From: Dirofilaria immitis
Lineage: Eukaryota; Nematoda; Chromadorea; Rhabditida; Onchocercidae
Direction of reading: 5' to 3'
Assembly: GCA_024305405.1 (NCBI GenBank)
Contig: JAKNDB010000085.1
Span: 682,001-746,000 of the forward strand
DNA: 64,000 nucleotides
Part shown: positions 35,375 through 49,157 of the stretch, piece after piece
Position numbering within the stretch: position 1 is the stretch's first letter
How the letters are laid out: every line of letters begins with the position of its first letter
Program-made: the position numbers and the translations under genes
The notes under the pieces: model-generated
What the model was told of the DNA's origin: nothing
The model's input: only the letters and a program-made list of their open reading frames with translations
The model's database searches: none

Positions 35375-35835
35375 TTACAGTATGAATGATTTCAAAATCT
35401 GCGATTATTTTCATAATAATCCATTATCAGTGTGAATGATTTCAAAATCTGCGATTATTTTAATAATAACCCATTATCAGTATGAAAGTTTTAAAATCTA
35501 TGATTATTTTCATAATAACCCATTATCAGTGTGAATGATTTTAAAATCTATGATTATTTTGATAATAACCCATTATCAGTATGAATGATTTTAAAATCTA
35601 TAATGATTTTGATAATAACCCATTATCAGTATGAAAGTTTTGAAATCTATGATTATTTTGATAATAACCCATTATCAGTATGAAAGTTTTAAAATCTATG
35701 ATTATTTTGATAATAACCCATTATCAGTATGAAAGTTTTAAAATCTATGATTATTTTGATAATAACCCATTATCAGTATGAAAGTTTTAAAATCTATGAT
35801 TATTTTGATGATAGTGTTCCATTATCAGTATGAAT
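35375..35835. repeat. 50-bp tandem repeat, about nine copies
   Basis: CATTATCAGTATGAA recurs every 50 bp from 35378; the middle reads (T/A)GATTTTAAAATCTATGATT or AAGTTTTAAAATCTATGATT. The TTTTAAAATCT variant forms the 3' half and a GATTTCAAAATCTGC variant the 5' end, showing spread of one variant. Confidence 0.94.
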
Positions 35836-37520
35836 GATTTAAAAAAAAAAATATAATTTATTTTGATTTTGAAAATTTAAGAAAGGAATTGAACTTTGTT
35901 AGTTTAAAATTCATTTATTTCATATTGTTAGTAAAGATGAAAAAGTGCAAAAAAATTGTGAAAATGAACATTTTTGAGTGTAAGATTGATGAATTATTTT
36001 AAGCAAACATTTTTGATAAATTACTCGTTGATTCCATATATTACATAAAATAATAAATTGTTGTATTACAAAAAAAAATTTGAAATAAAAATTTTAATTA
36101 ATTAACAAATAATTTCAAATTAATAATTAATTTACTTAATACATATATAAAATGAATATAATATCAAATATTTGTTGAATTAAAATTTTGATAAGAAATT
36201 TTATTTTATTCAAAAATAGCAAAAAAAGCTTATTTCTCAAACATTTCTTATTTCTTATTGTATATAGCAAAAAAAAAAAAAAAAAATTTAAGCGATGTTT
36301 TTTTTTTTTACATAATTTTTCTTTTTTTTTTCTTCTAAGTTCATATTTATATTAAATTTATTGAAATTGAAATTGGACAATTTTGAAAAGAAACAAAATT
36401 TCAAGATGCCATGATGAAGCGAATATAATTTTGAAATTGAATTTTGATAAAAATTCGAGAAAGTTCGAAATGAAGTTATTTACAACTATGTATTCGTCTC
36501 ATCCGTAAAAGCAAATCATCGAAGATTAGATATCAGAATAGTTGTAATTTTATTTTTTAAAATTTTTTCGTTTTTTTCTGACACTTTTGGGAATTTTTTT
36601 TGAATAAAATTGTAAAAAAAAAAATGAAAAATTATTATCATTAAAATATTGATAAGAATTGATAAAGATAGTGGGAAAAAAACTGATTCAATATATTTTA
36701 TCATATTAATCAAAAATTATGATTTATTGCATGCAGAAAAAGTCTTTCTGCTCATTTTAGGCCATTTAAAATCATACTCATACAGGAAATAGCTAGGCTT
36801 ATTTTTTTTTTAATTTTCATTAATTATTCTTTTAGGGAAAATAGCTAACACTTTTATCTTTCGAAATTATGAAATCATTTTATCTTTTAAGACTATAAAA
36901 AAAAAAAGTGAAATAAATGTTTGAGACTGATCAGATAATCAGTTTGTTATCAATGCGTTGTCAATTGCTTTTATAAATAAGAAACAAAAAAAAAAGCCTA
37001 ATAAAAAGAATTAAAAGGCAGACATACTATTCCCTTATTTTCTAATTAAACAAGGCAAGAAGATTAGCCATATAGGATAAATTTATAGCATTTAATCAAT
37101 TTCGAGTTATCAGTCACAATTCGGTTAAATTAAATTTTATCAGTAATTTTATTAAAACAATATATCATACATTAACAAAGTATGATAAATTAAATTACTT
37201 GCAAAGAAAAAGGAGAGATAATGAAAAGGAATAAAAGTTATCTAATAAAATTATAATATTGGAATTGAAATTTAAAAGTTATAAAATTAAAATATTGGAA
37301 TTGAACTTTTCAATTCCAATATTTTAAGTAAAGAAAAGAAAGCAATAAATTAAAATTATTTAGTAGAATTGAATTAAATTTTCTTTTTTCTAATATCTTT
37401 TTTATCGTACATTTTGAATATTCAAATGTTTTGATATAAAATAAATTATCAAACGATTCATTTACATATTTTATGTATTTCTCATTTTTTTTTTAATTTT
37501 AGTTTTTTCATTTTGTTGCT
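35836..37520. other. Gene-poor A/T-rich region
   Basis: No gene supported. One small hairpin GCAGAAA-AAGTC-TTTCTGC lies at 36733-36751. Repeated phrase TAAAATTATAATATTGGAATTG and its reverse near 37245-37325 can fold on itself. Confidence 0.45.
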
Positions 37521-37632
37521 AATTAGAATATATCATTAATGTATTAATTGATTAACTGATTAGAATATATCGTTAATGTATTAATTGATTAACTGATTAG
37601 AATATATCATTAATGTATTAATTAATCGATCA
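37521..37632. repeat. 37-bp tandem repeat, three copies
   Basis: TAGAATATATC(A/G)TTAATG starts at 37524, 37561 and 37598, followed by TATTAATTGATTAACTGAT. Confidence 0.93.
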
Positions 37633-38574
37633 TTTAATTAGTTATAACAGGAATGATTTGATAAAAATGCGCAAATACGTTTCCTCTGTTTGTTTCTTTT
37701 TTTTTTTTTTTAATGCAAATTTTACTGATAATTGTTAAGCAATGCTAATATTCTTATATCAATCATTACTTTGCCTTTTTTTTTTCAGATTTTTTTCCTT
37801 CCTGAAATTTACATATAATAAGAATTTTAATTTTTTTTTTTTTTAGAAATAAATGATTCATCTCATATATTGATAATTTTTTTATCATTTTAGGTATACT
37901 GTATTAAATAATGCTTGCAGTACTGATATGTGTTTATTGAGATGTAATAGTGTTTTATAGTTTTGTATATTAAATGTATTAAAGATTAAAGAATAAGGCA
38001 GAACCTGGTAAAGTTTAATTATTGATTTTTTCTAAAAATTATTGATCTACATATCAATATTTATTCAATTATAATCATCAGTATTATAATCATCGTTATC
38101 ACATTTTATCTTACATAGTTACTATATTTATTATAATTATCATTTTATTATTAAGAAATAAAATCCTAATCAAACATATTTTATAATTGCAATACAAAAA
38201 TTTAAAATATTTTTTTACATCTATCGTTGTCGAGAGCAATGGAACAAATGATAAAATCAGAGAAATATGATAAAGAAATATTTGTATTTACTAAATTTAT
38301 ATTTAAAAAACTGAAATACATATGTTAATCAAAAATTATATTCTGGAATTCGAGATTCAAAATTTCTTGCTTACATTTTCTCAATCTTATTTAATTAATT
38401 TATATCTTGAAGTATCTTATTATGATTAATAATCAAATTAGTGATAATTACTGTTAGGATAGACTTAATTAAATGATTTAATTGATAATATCATATATCA
38501 TTGATTTTTATTTTTATTTTAATAATTAATCTTTTATTTGTTTTAGTGAAAAAAAAACAATAATGAAATAAATG

Positions 38575-38895
38575 GATATATATATATATATGTGAATTAT
38601 ATTGCTTGTCAGTAAGAACAGGAAGAGAGAGAGAGACAGAGAGAGAGAGAAGAGAGAGAGAGAGAGGGAGAAAGAAAAGGGAATTTGAAATAATTAAATT
38701 ATTTTCTTATTCTTATCCTTTTTTTTTAATAAATTTTAGTTCATTTTGCTTTCAAATACTTTGCTTTTATTTCTTTCATTGAGTTTTTTTGAACTTATCA
38801 TATGATATGATATGTTATGATATGATGTCATGATATGATATGTTATGTTATGATATGTTATGATATGATATGTTATGTTATGATATCATAGCATA
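38575..38895. repeat. (AT)n, GA tract and ATATG-type repeat cluster
   Basis: (AT)7 at 38576-38590, a GAGA tract at about 38622-38670, and a run of ATGATATG/TTATG pentamer-like units at 38797-38890 containing TGATATGATGTCATGATATG, a local palindrome. Confidence 0.85.
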
Positions 38896-39117
38896 TCTAT
38901 TGCTTAAAATTTGCTGTTTTTTTAGCCAAATAATTTTTTTGAATATTATTAATCATTAAAAGAAGTTCCCTACTATGATAAATTTAAAATTACGGTCTTC
39001 TTGATATATATTTTGGGATAAAAAAAAAAAAAATTTAAGTGAGAATAGAAGAAGTGAAAGAAAAAGGACAAAAAGATAAAGTTTGAAAAAAAAAAAAAAG
39101 AAAAAGAAGCGATCCTT

Positions 39118-39270
39118 TTAATCCTTTTTCCCTCTCTTCCTCCGATATCTCTTATCATTTATCCCTTCCTTCTATCCCCACTCTTCCTCCAATATCACTT
39201 ATCATTTTTATCCTTTCCTTCTATCACCCCTCTTCTCCAATATCACTTATCATTTACCCTTCCTTCTACT
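39118..39270. repeat. Pyrimidine-rich ~48-bp tandem repeat, three copies
   Basis: TCC(A/G)ATATC(A/T)CTTATCATTT starts at about 39141, 39188 and 39236, with CCTTCCTTCTAT between. It lies beside more CTT/TCC tracts (39660-39760), so strand asymmetry is strong over 600 bp. Confidence 0.85.
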
Positions 39271-39715
39271 GCCACTTTTAAAATTATTTCTTTTTTTTTC
39301 ATTTAAAAAAATCGGTCTTTTCCCATCGGATAACTTTTCGCACCGTTAAAAGTCACAGCAGGAAACATTTTTTGGAGGGAGAAAAAATCAAAGAAAAAGA
39401 AGAAGAAGAAGAAGAAAGAAGGAAAGAAAGAGGAAAAGAAAGGAGGAAAGAGGGAAAGTATGAAAGAATGAAAGAATTAAACAATTAAGCATCGATATTT
39501 AATGGCCCGCCATTTGTATAATAACAATTTTTTATCAAACAATTATGCTATAAAATTTTTAGCCAATAACATTTTTATTTATTTAAATTCAATTCAAATT
39601 AAACTTATCAATTTTATTCATTTCAAATTAGAAAGTTAAAAAATTTTAATTCTATCCATTTTCCTTTCTCTTTCTTCCTCTTCCTCATCATCCTATTATC
39701 TTCTTCCTCTTTCCT

Positions 39716-39747
<32 letters not shown>

Positions 39748-39956
39748 CTCATCCTATTATCTGCTTTCTCATTTCTTTTACTTCTTTTAGCTCTATTTGT
39801 TTTGTATGATTTTTCCTTTTTTAAAATAATATTTTTGCCCATTTAAATTGCTATTTATCATTATTATCGATTAAATATAAAATTTGCATAATCAAAAAAA
39901 AAGTTTTATAAAAATTTCAACTAATTTATTTGCTTGATTAATTAGTGAATAAATGC

Positions 39957-40064
39957 ATTTATTATCATTTATTATCATTCATTATCATTTATTATCATTC
40001 ATTATCATTTATTATCATTCATTATCATTTATTATCATTCATTATCATTTATTATCATTTATCT
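39957..40064. repeat. 20-bp tandem repeat ATTATCATTTATTATCATTC
   Basis: Five copies alternating CATTTATT and CATTCATT. Confidence 0.94.
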
Positions 40065-40235
40065 TTTCCTATTTATAATTTTATTATAAATAGGAAAATC
40101 TTTCGCATTTATTAATTATGAAAAAAGGAAAAAAATCATTTCAATGATATATTTCAATTGATTAATTCAAATTTTATTTTGAAAATTAATAATTTCATTT
40201 CATATATTATTCAATACAATCACTATATTATCAAT

Positions 40236-40350
<115 letters not shown>

Positions 40351-41424
40351 CAACAAACAAATGATAACATCAAATGTAACAATCAAAATACAAATGTTTT
40401 CACTCATTTATAAAATTATCTCTTTCTCTCCCTCTCTCTCTCAAAAAAATTGATTAATTAAAATTGATCAATTGAAGGTGAGGAATTTATCAGTCTCGAA
40501 GATTTATTGATAAATAATAAGATGAAAAGAAGGGAAAAAAGAAAGAAGCTAAATGAGAAAGAAAAGAAAAAAGAAAGCAAGAATGAAGAAAATATTATAA
40601 CAATTTAATATAATTATCAGATTTTCACCTTTTGCATATTATATATATGTATAAATATTATAAGGTCAAAGTTTTATATTTGAAAAAAAAAGAAAAATAA
40701 AATAAAATAAACTGATCAATTGATAAATTTATTTTAATTTTGATTTATTGATTAATTATTTTTATTAATTAAAATTAAAATTATTAATTATTCGATAAAT
40801 TATCAATTATCTCTTTGCTTCCTTATCAATCCTTATCAATGATTATTAACATTCTCTTATCAAAATAATAAATTTGAAAAGAAAAAAAAACAATTTTATT
40901 CTATTATTTCTCCATATTCTTTCAATCTTTTTTCCTCCTTTTTTCTCTTTTTCTCTCTTATCTTCTCAATATATTTTATTTATATAACATTACCGTATAA
41001 TATTAAAATTTTTAATATAACATAAAATTCCAATAATAATAATAATAATAATAAAAGGATAGAAATCAGAAATTTGAAATCTTAAAAAAAGCTCTTCTCT
41101 CTTTCGTCTCCTCAATTCCTTTCTCTTTTTCACTTCTCACTTTCTCTTCTTTCTCCTCCGTTTTCTCTTACTTCCTTCACTTCCTTTTCCTCTCCTTTCC
41201 TTCTCTTCTCCCTCCTCCTCTTCCTTTTTCTTTTCTTCCTCCTTCCCATTCTATTAAAAAAAAAATTATTTTGCTGCAATATATATAAAATTTTATAAAA
41301 TCAGTAAGAAAAAAAAAAAGTGAATCATTGACAAATATTTTTGTTACTGTGTATGTTGGCATGTGTATGTATGCATGTTAGTGTGTTATATATATGTATG
41401 TATGTGTGTATGTAAGAAAAGAAT

Positions 41425-41527
41425 TTAAACGATGATGATGATGATAATCATGATCATGATCATCATCATCATCATCATCATCATTATCATCACTATTATT
41501 ATTATTATTATTACTAATCATTATTTC

Positions 41528-41558
<31 letters not shown>

Positions 41559-41567
41559 TATCAAAGC
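41425..41567. repeat. GAT/ATC triplet cluster with self-complementary centre
   Basis: (GAT)5 then ATGATCATGATC then (ATC)n, an ATT run, and a second (CAT)n block. The GAT half and the ATC half are reverse complements, so one strand can fold. Lies 250-390 bp upstream of the IGFBP-domain exon. Confidence 0.93.
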
Positions 41568-41683
41568 GACATCAGGAATTGATAGTTTGATGGTCTGAAT
41601 ATATATATATATATTTCATTACTTTCATCATCCTCATCATTTGGTGTTTTCTTCCAATCATTCATTTGATTGCTTTTAAAACA

Positions 41684-41770
41684 CACCACACATACATACA
41701 CATACATATACATACATACACATACACACACATACATATATAAATAGTAACTTACATACACATACATACG
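41684..41770. repeat. (ACAT)/(ACATACAC) repeat before the IGFBP-domain exon
   Basis: Alternating purine-pyrimidine ACACAT/ACATAC units, directly in the presumed promoter or 5' UTR of the following gene. Confidence 0.9.
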
Positions 41771-41813
41771 TAGAGCAAAAAAATTCTGACAAAGCAAAAG
41801 TGAGTGATATCGA

Positions 41814-42255
41814 ATGATATCATCGATAATTATGGATATGGATATGAAACGATGTTATCATTATCAATATTTCATCATTATCATCATTCAACTATTTCTT
41901 ACTATTTCAACTGTATTTTTATCACAACTACAATTAGTTGCTACAATTGAAAATAATAATAATAATAGTAATAATAACAATAATGATACAGAATATCAAC
42001 AATATCATCATCATTCAACTGATAATTTATTCATTCTTGATAGCTTATCAACCATATGTTCTAAAGAATGTCCTAATTTTTGCCCAAATCCTGATTTATT
42101 GGATTGTTCTGAATTAGCTCAAGATCCATGCGATTGTTGTACTGTATGTATACATAATTTTGGTGAATCATGTGGTCCTGGAATTGGTGCCTGTCGTCAA
42201 CCTAATATTTGTCAACCAAAATTTGATCATAATGAAATTGGTATTTGTAGCGGTG
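41814..42255 (+). CDS. Secreted protein with IGFBP N-terminal domain, first exon
   Basis: The exon begins at one of several Met codons (41814, 41832 or the MKR Met at 41844); any gives a long hydrophobic signal peptide (YFIIIIIQLFLTISTVFL). An Asn-rich linker (ENNNNNSNNNNND) follows, coded by AAT repeats. The rest is a complete IGFBP N-terminal module with 12 cysteines: CSKECPNFCPNPDLLDC, then DPCDCCTVC (the CxCCxxC core, matching the family GCGCCxxC), ESCGPGIGACRQ and NICQPK to GICSG. The exon ends GGTG|gtaagt in phase 1; reading through gives a stop only 15 bases later, so splicing is far more likely. In animals this domain begins IGFBP-related proteins that continue with Kazal and Ig domains; here the downstream exons are not recognisable within 21.7 kb, so either the first intron is very large or they lie outside. 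It acts outside the cell; ligand unknown. Confidence 0.88.
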
Positions 42256-43364
42256 GTAAGTTCATTTTTTAAGAAATTAAAAGAAATTTTATGACAAATT
42301 TTTATTTTCTTTCTTAAAATATTATGCAAATAATTAATTCATTGAATTAATTATTAAAAATTTTTAATATTTTTTTTTGATAAATTTTAATTTCATATAT
42401 TTATATATTTATTTATTTAATTAAAAATGTTCTTTGAAACATATATTATTGTAAAATTGGAATTAAATTTATTTTGAATATTAATGCTTCATTTATCATT
42501 TATGCTATAAATATTTTCTTAAATTTTATCCTTTTATCTTTACTAAATTCTTATCACAATTTAACATTATCAATAATTCAATTTTATCAATTCAATGAAA
42601 TTTTATCAATGAAAAAATATTAGTTTTATGATAAATTAAATCTATAAACAAAAATAGGAGGAAATTTTTCAATAAAAGTCATTTAAAATTCAACTGTGTT
42701 TTTAGTGTTAGGATAAAAAAGATATAAGTTATTAAATATTTAATGATAAAAAGTGTTTGTTTTATTATCAACTGTTTATGTATTATTTAACTTATCATAG
42801 AATAAGGGAAAGTATGAAAGAAATTCTTGAATAGAGCAAAGATAATATGTTAGTTTAATAACATATCATTATCGTAGCATAAGATAATAACATAGTTTTC
42901 CAATAAATGATAATGATATGGTTATCAATATTGCGTGCTGAATAGGCCATATCATTATAATAATATAATTATTTATGATTTGGTATAACCTTCGATAATA
43001 ACACAGTTATTCAGTAATTGATAAGTGATATAGGAATGGTATAATTTATACTAGCAATGGTATAATTATCTAGCAGATGATAATGATACGACTGTAATAA
43101 TATATGGATATGATTGTTAATGATAATATTAGTTATTTAAGAATTGATAATACTATAATGATCTACAAAAGCAATAGAATATCTGTTAAGAATGATATGA
43201 TTAAAATGATATATTACATTCCATGAATAATAATTCATTAACATGCAAACATTGTATGAATAAATTATATGAATTTTATTTTTAAATTAGAAATTAAAAT
43301 TTTGGTCAAAAAGTTTCTTTTTTTTCTTTCCCAAATATTAATAGCCATAAAAGATTTTTTAAAT
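42256..43364. other. Start of presumed large intron; degenerate TGATAATGATA-rich DNA
   Basis: From 42850 to 43200 there are many diverged phrases such as GATAATGATATGGTTATC and GATAATAACACAGTTAT, perhaps an old tandem array. No exon seen. Confidence 0.45.
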
Positions 43365-44560
43365 TATAATATGAATTATCAATAATAATATTAATAGTAA
43401 TTAAATTATAATATAGCATTTCGAATTTTTCCTACTAATACAATGTATGTCAATTATTGAATAAAATATACAAATTGATAATATTAATTAAATTATAATA
43501 TGAATTATCAATAATAATATTAATAGTAATTAAATTATAATATAGCATTTCGAATTTTTCCTACTAATACAATGTATGTCAATTATTGAATAAAATATAC
43601 AAATTGATAATATTAATTAAATTATAATTGGAATTATCAATAATAATATTAATAGTAATTAAATTATAATATAGCATTTCGAATTTTTCCTACTAATACA
43701 ATGTATGTCAATTATTGAATAAAATATACAAATTGATAATATTAATCAAATTATAATATGAATTATCAATAATAATATTAATAGTAATTAAATTATAATA
43801 TAGCATTTCGAATTTTTCCTACTAATACAATGTATGTCAATTATTGAATAAAATATACAAATTGATAATATTAATTAAATTATAATTGCAATTATCAATA
43901 ATAATATTAATAGTAATTAAATTATAATATAGCATTTCGAATTTTTCCTACTAATACAATGTATGTCAATTATTGAATAAAATATACACATTGATAATAT
44001 TAATTAAATTATAATATGAATTATCAATAATAATATTAATAGTAATTAAATTATAATATAGCATTTCGAATTTTTCCTACTAATACAATGTATATCAATT
44101 ATTGAATAAAATATACAAATTGATAATATTAATCAAATTATAATATGAATTATCAATAATAATATTAATAGTAATTAAATTATAATATAGCATTTCGAAT
44201 TTTTCCTACTAATACAATGTATGTCAATTATTGAATAAAATATACAAATTGATAATATTAATTAAATTATAATTGCAATTATCAATAATAATATTAATAG
44301 TAATTAAATTATAATATAGCATTTCGAATTTTTCCTACTAATACAATGTATGTCAATTATTGAATAAAATATACAAATTGATAATATTAATTAAATTATA
44401 ATTTGAATTATCAATAATAATATTAATACTAATTAAATTATAATATAGCATTTCGAATTTTTCCTACTAATACAATGTATATCAATTATTGAATAAAATA
44501 TACAAATTGATAATATTAATCAAATTATAATATGATATTTCGAATTCTTTCCATTAATAC
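43365..44560. repeat. 129-bp satellite, about nine copies
   Basis: TAGCATTTCGAATTTTTCCT recurs every 129 bp from 43416 to about 44448, with a truncated last unit. Copies differ at few sites (TAATATGAATT, TAATTGCAATT or TAATTGGAATT; AATTAAATT or AATCAAATT); the TATGAATT and TTGCAATT types alternate in a pattern that repeats every three units, pointing to higher-order amplification. Confidence 0.96.
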
Positions 44561-47118
44561 AATATAAAAATATGCAAATGGAAAAAGTAATTTTTTTTTA
44601 AATAGTTTCCTAAAAATTTTTTTCACAAATTTTAAGTATTTTATTTTAATTTCTTATTTTATGATTTATCCATTTCATATATATTTTTAAAAAATAAATA
44701 ATAATGATTAGTTCAAAATTTTATCAATTTCTTATCATTTAGTAAAAATAAAATTGATTAGTAAACATTTATTTAATTATTCATTTTTGTTAGTGATAAT
44801 TATCCATGAATTAATCATTTGGTAAATATCATCGATATACATTTTACTGCCAATTTATTTATTTTAAAAATAAATCCATCTTTTCCTCTCTCTTTCTTTC
44901 TCTCTCTCTCTCTCCCTCCTCTCATCATTTCTTCCTTTTTTTTTTTTTAAATTAAAAAAATGTATTATTGCTATAATATGCTATTACAACTAAATAATGA
45001 AAATTTCATCAATTTTAGTGCAAAAAAATCTTTGACAAATTAAATTCTTCCTATATACATTTTCTCTCTCTCTCTCTTTCTCTTTCTCTTTCTCTCTCTC
45101 TCCTCTCTCATAATCATCATCATTTTGCAACATTTTTTTTTGGTTTATTTTTTAAAGAATTGAAAAGATTGTTCATTCTCGAATTTAACTTTAATTTAGC
45201 GCGAGAAAAGAAAAAGAAGAAGCATAGAAGGAGAAGAAAATAAATATAAAAATGGATTTTTAATTCATTGACGTAAAGAAGAGAAAGATAAATATAATTT
45301 ACCTGTAATATTTAGCTAATACTAGTTTCACATAGGTAAATAAATAGGAAAAATAAATTCAAATTTAATTTCTCACAACTATTATTTCACATACGATACG
45401 ATACAAACGAATAAAAGAAACTTTTTTTCATTGCTTCTTGTAAACTAATACAAAAATTTCTTTACTTAATTTAAGTATTCAATTATATTTCTTATTCTGA
45501 TTTAATATTATTATTATTATTATTATTATCAATGTTCTGATTTAATATTATTATTATTATTATTGTTGTCAATGTTCATCATCCTATGATAAATTGTATT
45601 AATTACTAATTGAGTAATGAAAATAAATTTGAAATGGTTTAATTTAGACATTTGAAAAAATGTTAGTACATCAATATTTATTATCTTTTAAGGCATATTA
45701 TTTACCGATTGAATTGATAATGATATTCGAGAACATTACTTATCAATATTCATCTTCTATTGGATCATATAAATTAGTAATTAAACTGATAAAAGAGGAT
45801 TAAATTAATATCATTATAGTATTTTAACATTTAAAATATATAAGTTAAATTAAGCTTATCAAAATGCTGGCAAAAATATTTATGCCAGAGTGTAAAAAAA
45901 TTTTATCAAATATGCTGATGGGAAAAAAAAGATGAATCAGCAATTCATTTCTGTATTATTTTTATCTTCTGATATGATATGATATGATATGATATGATAT
46001 GTTGATGTTATTTTAGGTAATTATTATTAGTCTTAATATTTTTTCTATTTAATAAATAATTTCTTTAATAATTTTATATATTTTATTGATTTTTTTTTTT
46101 ACTGTTCTGATAATAAATTATGGCGAAAGAAAAGGATTGAAAATTAATGATAGCATTGATTAATGAATGATAGCAATGATTAAATTAGAATAAAAATTAA
46201 ATTAACAAAAAAATAAATAAATAAATAATTTGAAATGGAAACATTGAAATTGTGAATTATGAAATTTTTGTTTATTTGATGACAGATTGATTGAATATTA
46301 GTAGCCTAAAATGTATTTTAATTTTTTTTTTTTTGTTTGGCTATTTTCATTTTCGACAAGCAATCATTTCAACAAATCTTTCAAATAAATTTCAATCAAA
46401 TGAAATGAATAAATTAAATGGAAAAATTTTTATGAGAAAATAGTAAAACGAACAAACCAATGAAACTTTTTCTTTTTTTGCTTTTTGACTATTACAAAAA
46501 AAAAAAAAATGGCTAATCAATAATTGCATATTTTAATATTATATAGCAAAAATTTAATTATTTAAAATAATCCATCCATTCATTTAGTACTGTTGTTGTT
46601 ATTGTTGTTGTTGTTGTTGTTATTGTTATTGTTGTTGTTGTTATTGTTATTGTTGTTGTTGTTGTTGTTGGAAAACAAAAAATAAAAGGAAAATTAAAAT
46701 AATTGTGAAAAGAATAACTGGATGCTTGTTTTAATGAATTTCTTTTATTAATAATACTCTCGAGAAAAATGGATTAATTTTCATTTATTTCTTTATTCTC
46801 ATTTTCTCATTTAAAACTATCCAATATTACTTTACACAATTTAATAGCAAATATATTCAGTTGTTGAAAGTTTTTCCTTCCTTCTTTTTTTAGTTCAAAA
46901 ATATTTCTTCTAATATCAATTTGTTTTTTTTTTTTTTTTTTTTATAAAACTTTACTTTAATCATTTTCATATCAGTTCTATTTTAATGCAATTTATGCTT
47001 AATTTTTTTTGTTTCCTTTAAATTAAATTTATTAGATAAGTTAATTTTTTTAGAAAGAAAAAAAATTATTCTACAATAGTTGTCATTTCTTAATTTATTA
47101 TTTTTCAATTATCAATTA
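44561..47118. other. Gene-poor region with simple repeats
   Basis: Holds CT tracts (44884-44930, 45062-45110), an (ATT) pair of blocks near 45508-45564, (ATATG)6 at 45970-46000, and a TTG/TTA array at 46588-46670. No gene supported. Confidence 0.5.
46588..46670. repeat. (TTG)/(TTA) microsatellite
   Basis: Blocks of GTTGTTGTT broken by regular TTATTGTTATTG. Confidence 0.95.
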
Positions 47119-47562
47119 ATAACTTAAAAATTTATTGTGTAAGAATAATAGGTGTTATATTTAATAATTAAAATTGAAATCAACTTGAACATAAGTCAAA
47201 ATATATATATTTAAGTATTTGATTATATTTGAATTCTTTTTGTTTTGCATAAATTAAATTAAACCGTTATCAAACGTAACGATATTCTTGTAGATATAAT
47301 TGCTATAATATAAGTATAATAGTTATATTAAGTACTATAATTAACTTAAAAATTTATTGTGTAAGAATAATAGGTGTTATATTTAATAATTAAAATTTGA
47401 AATCAACTTGAACATAAGTCAAAATATATATATTTAAGTATTTGATTATATTTGAATTCTTTTTGTTTTGCATAAATTAAATTAAACCGTTATCAAACTT
47501 TACGATATTCTAAAAAATATAATTGATATAATATAAGCATAATAGTTATGTTAAGTACTATA
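47119..47562. repeat. ~221-bp direct repeat, two copies
   Basis: TAACTTAAAAATTTATTGTG begins at about 47120 and 47341. The copies share GGTGTTATATTTAATAATT and AATTAAACCGTTATCAAAC, and differ most near their 3' ends. A further short repeat, GATAATGATAATGAATATAA, is at 47594 and 47642. Confidence 0.93.
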
Positions 47563-47689
47563 ATTATAATATATAATTGTAAATAATATCAGATAATGAT
47601 AATGAATATAAAAATGCATGATACTATAATTATATATCAGATAATGATAATGAATATAAAAATGCATGATATAGTAGTATTGTAATTTA

Positions 47690-48761
47690 ATTCAAACTTA
47701 TTTATTCATATGATCTAAAATATCTATTTATCGATAGTTTAACTATAACAGTATAAATAAATTATAATTTTTTTCTTTAACTTTTTAATTAGCAACAAAA
47801 AAAAATTTGTGATATTAATTTATAAAAAGTTTATTTAATATTGTAAGTAAGAAAGAAAGTTATGATCGAGAGTGATATTAGTCATACTTTAATATTTTTA
47901 AATAAAAGATAACGATTAAATTATGAAATTTAAAATTTATATTCTCAAAATCATATAAATTATTTTCCTATTTCATTGTATAAAACACTAAAACATATTA
48001 TTTTAATTTAATATTAAAAGAAAAGAAAAAACGAATGTTAAATTTTGGAAATTCATAAATTTTAAATTTATATTTATATATATATCCTAAAATTCGTATA
48101 GATTGATAAAATTGTTTGATTAGTTTATCATAAAAAAAAAAAATTATTATAATATATTATTATTAGAAATATTAATTAACATTACTAATAATATGATAAA
48201 TATATTTATTTATCAATTATTGATTTATTATTATTATTATTTGAAATGAGATTTCATTGTTTATTGAAAATTCAATTCAATTAACAATTCAAAAGAAAAA
48301 ATAAAAGGAAATAATTTGTTGCATTCATTAATGCGTTAAATATAATCCAACCTTCTTTTTTTTTTTTTTATTAATTTTTATTTCAAACATTTTTGCTCAA
48401 AAAAAAAAGAAAAATGCAATTTACATTTATTGCAAAAATTCTTTCAATGCTTTATTTTATTTACATCGCTTTTTCATTTCATTCATAGAAGAAAGAAAAA
48501 AAGAAAAAAAAATGGAAAAGAAAAATTTGCAATTTAGAAAATTGAAAAAGAATTTTTGCTTTTTTGCTTTTTTTCCTTTTTCCTAAACAAATTAATTAGT
48601 AAAATGGGAACCAAAAACTAAAAATAAAACGAATTTCTTTTCATTCCTTTCTTTTTTCTTTTTTTTAACTAACTTTTTCCTTTTCTTCTAATTTTAATGT
48701 TTGTTTCATTAATTATAATCAATAATAAACATTGAAAAGTAATACATACATTTTACTATTA
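47690..48761. other. Gene-poor, homopolymer-rich region
   Basis: No gene or ordered repeat supported; several A and T runs and TTTTTC/GAAAAA tracts. Confidence 0.45.
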
Positions 48762-48777
48762 TCTATTATCTATTATC

Positions 48778-48834
<57 letters not shown>

Positions 48835-48842
48835 CTATTATC

Positions 48843-48902
<60 letters not shown>

Positions 48903-48910
48903 CTATTATC

Positions 48911-49000
<90 letters not shown>

Positions 49001-49008
49001 CTATTATC

Positions 49009-49089
<81 letters not shown>

Positions 49090-49097
49090 CTATTATC

Positions 49098-49155
<58 letters not shown>

Positions 49156-49157
49156 TT
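48762..49157. repeat. (ATT)n array with regular ATCTATTATCTATT separators
   Basis: Five separators of ATCTATTATCT type (about 48762, 48832, 48901, 49000, 49089) divide blocks of 15-28 ATT units. The open frames through it are artefacts. Confidence 0.96.

Noticed and set aside
43365..44560. Regular array that could suggest CRISPR
   Set aside because: The whole 129-bp unit is repeated, with no unique spacers, and the DNA is animal nuclear.
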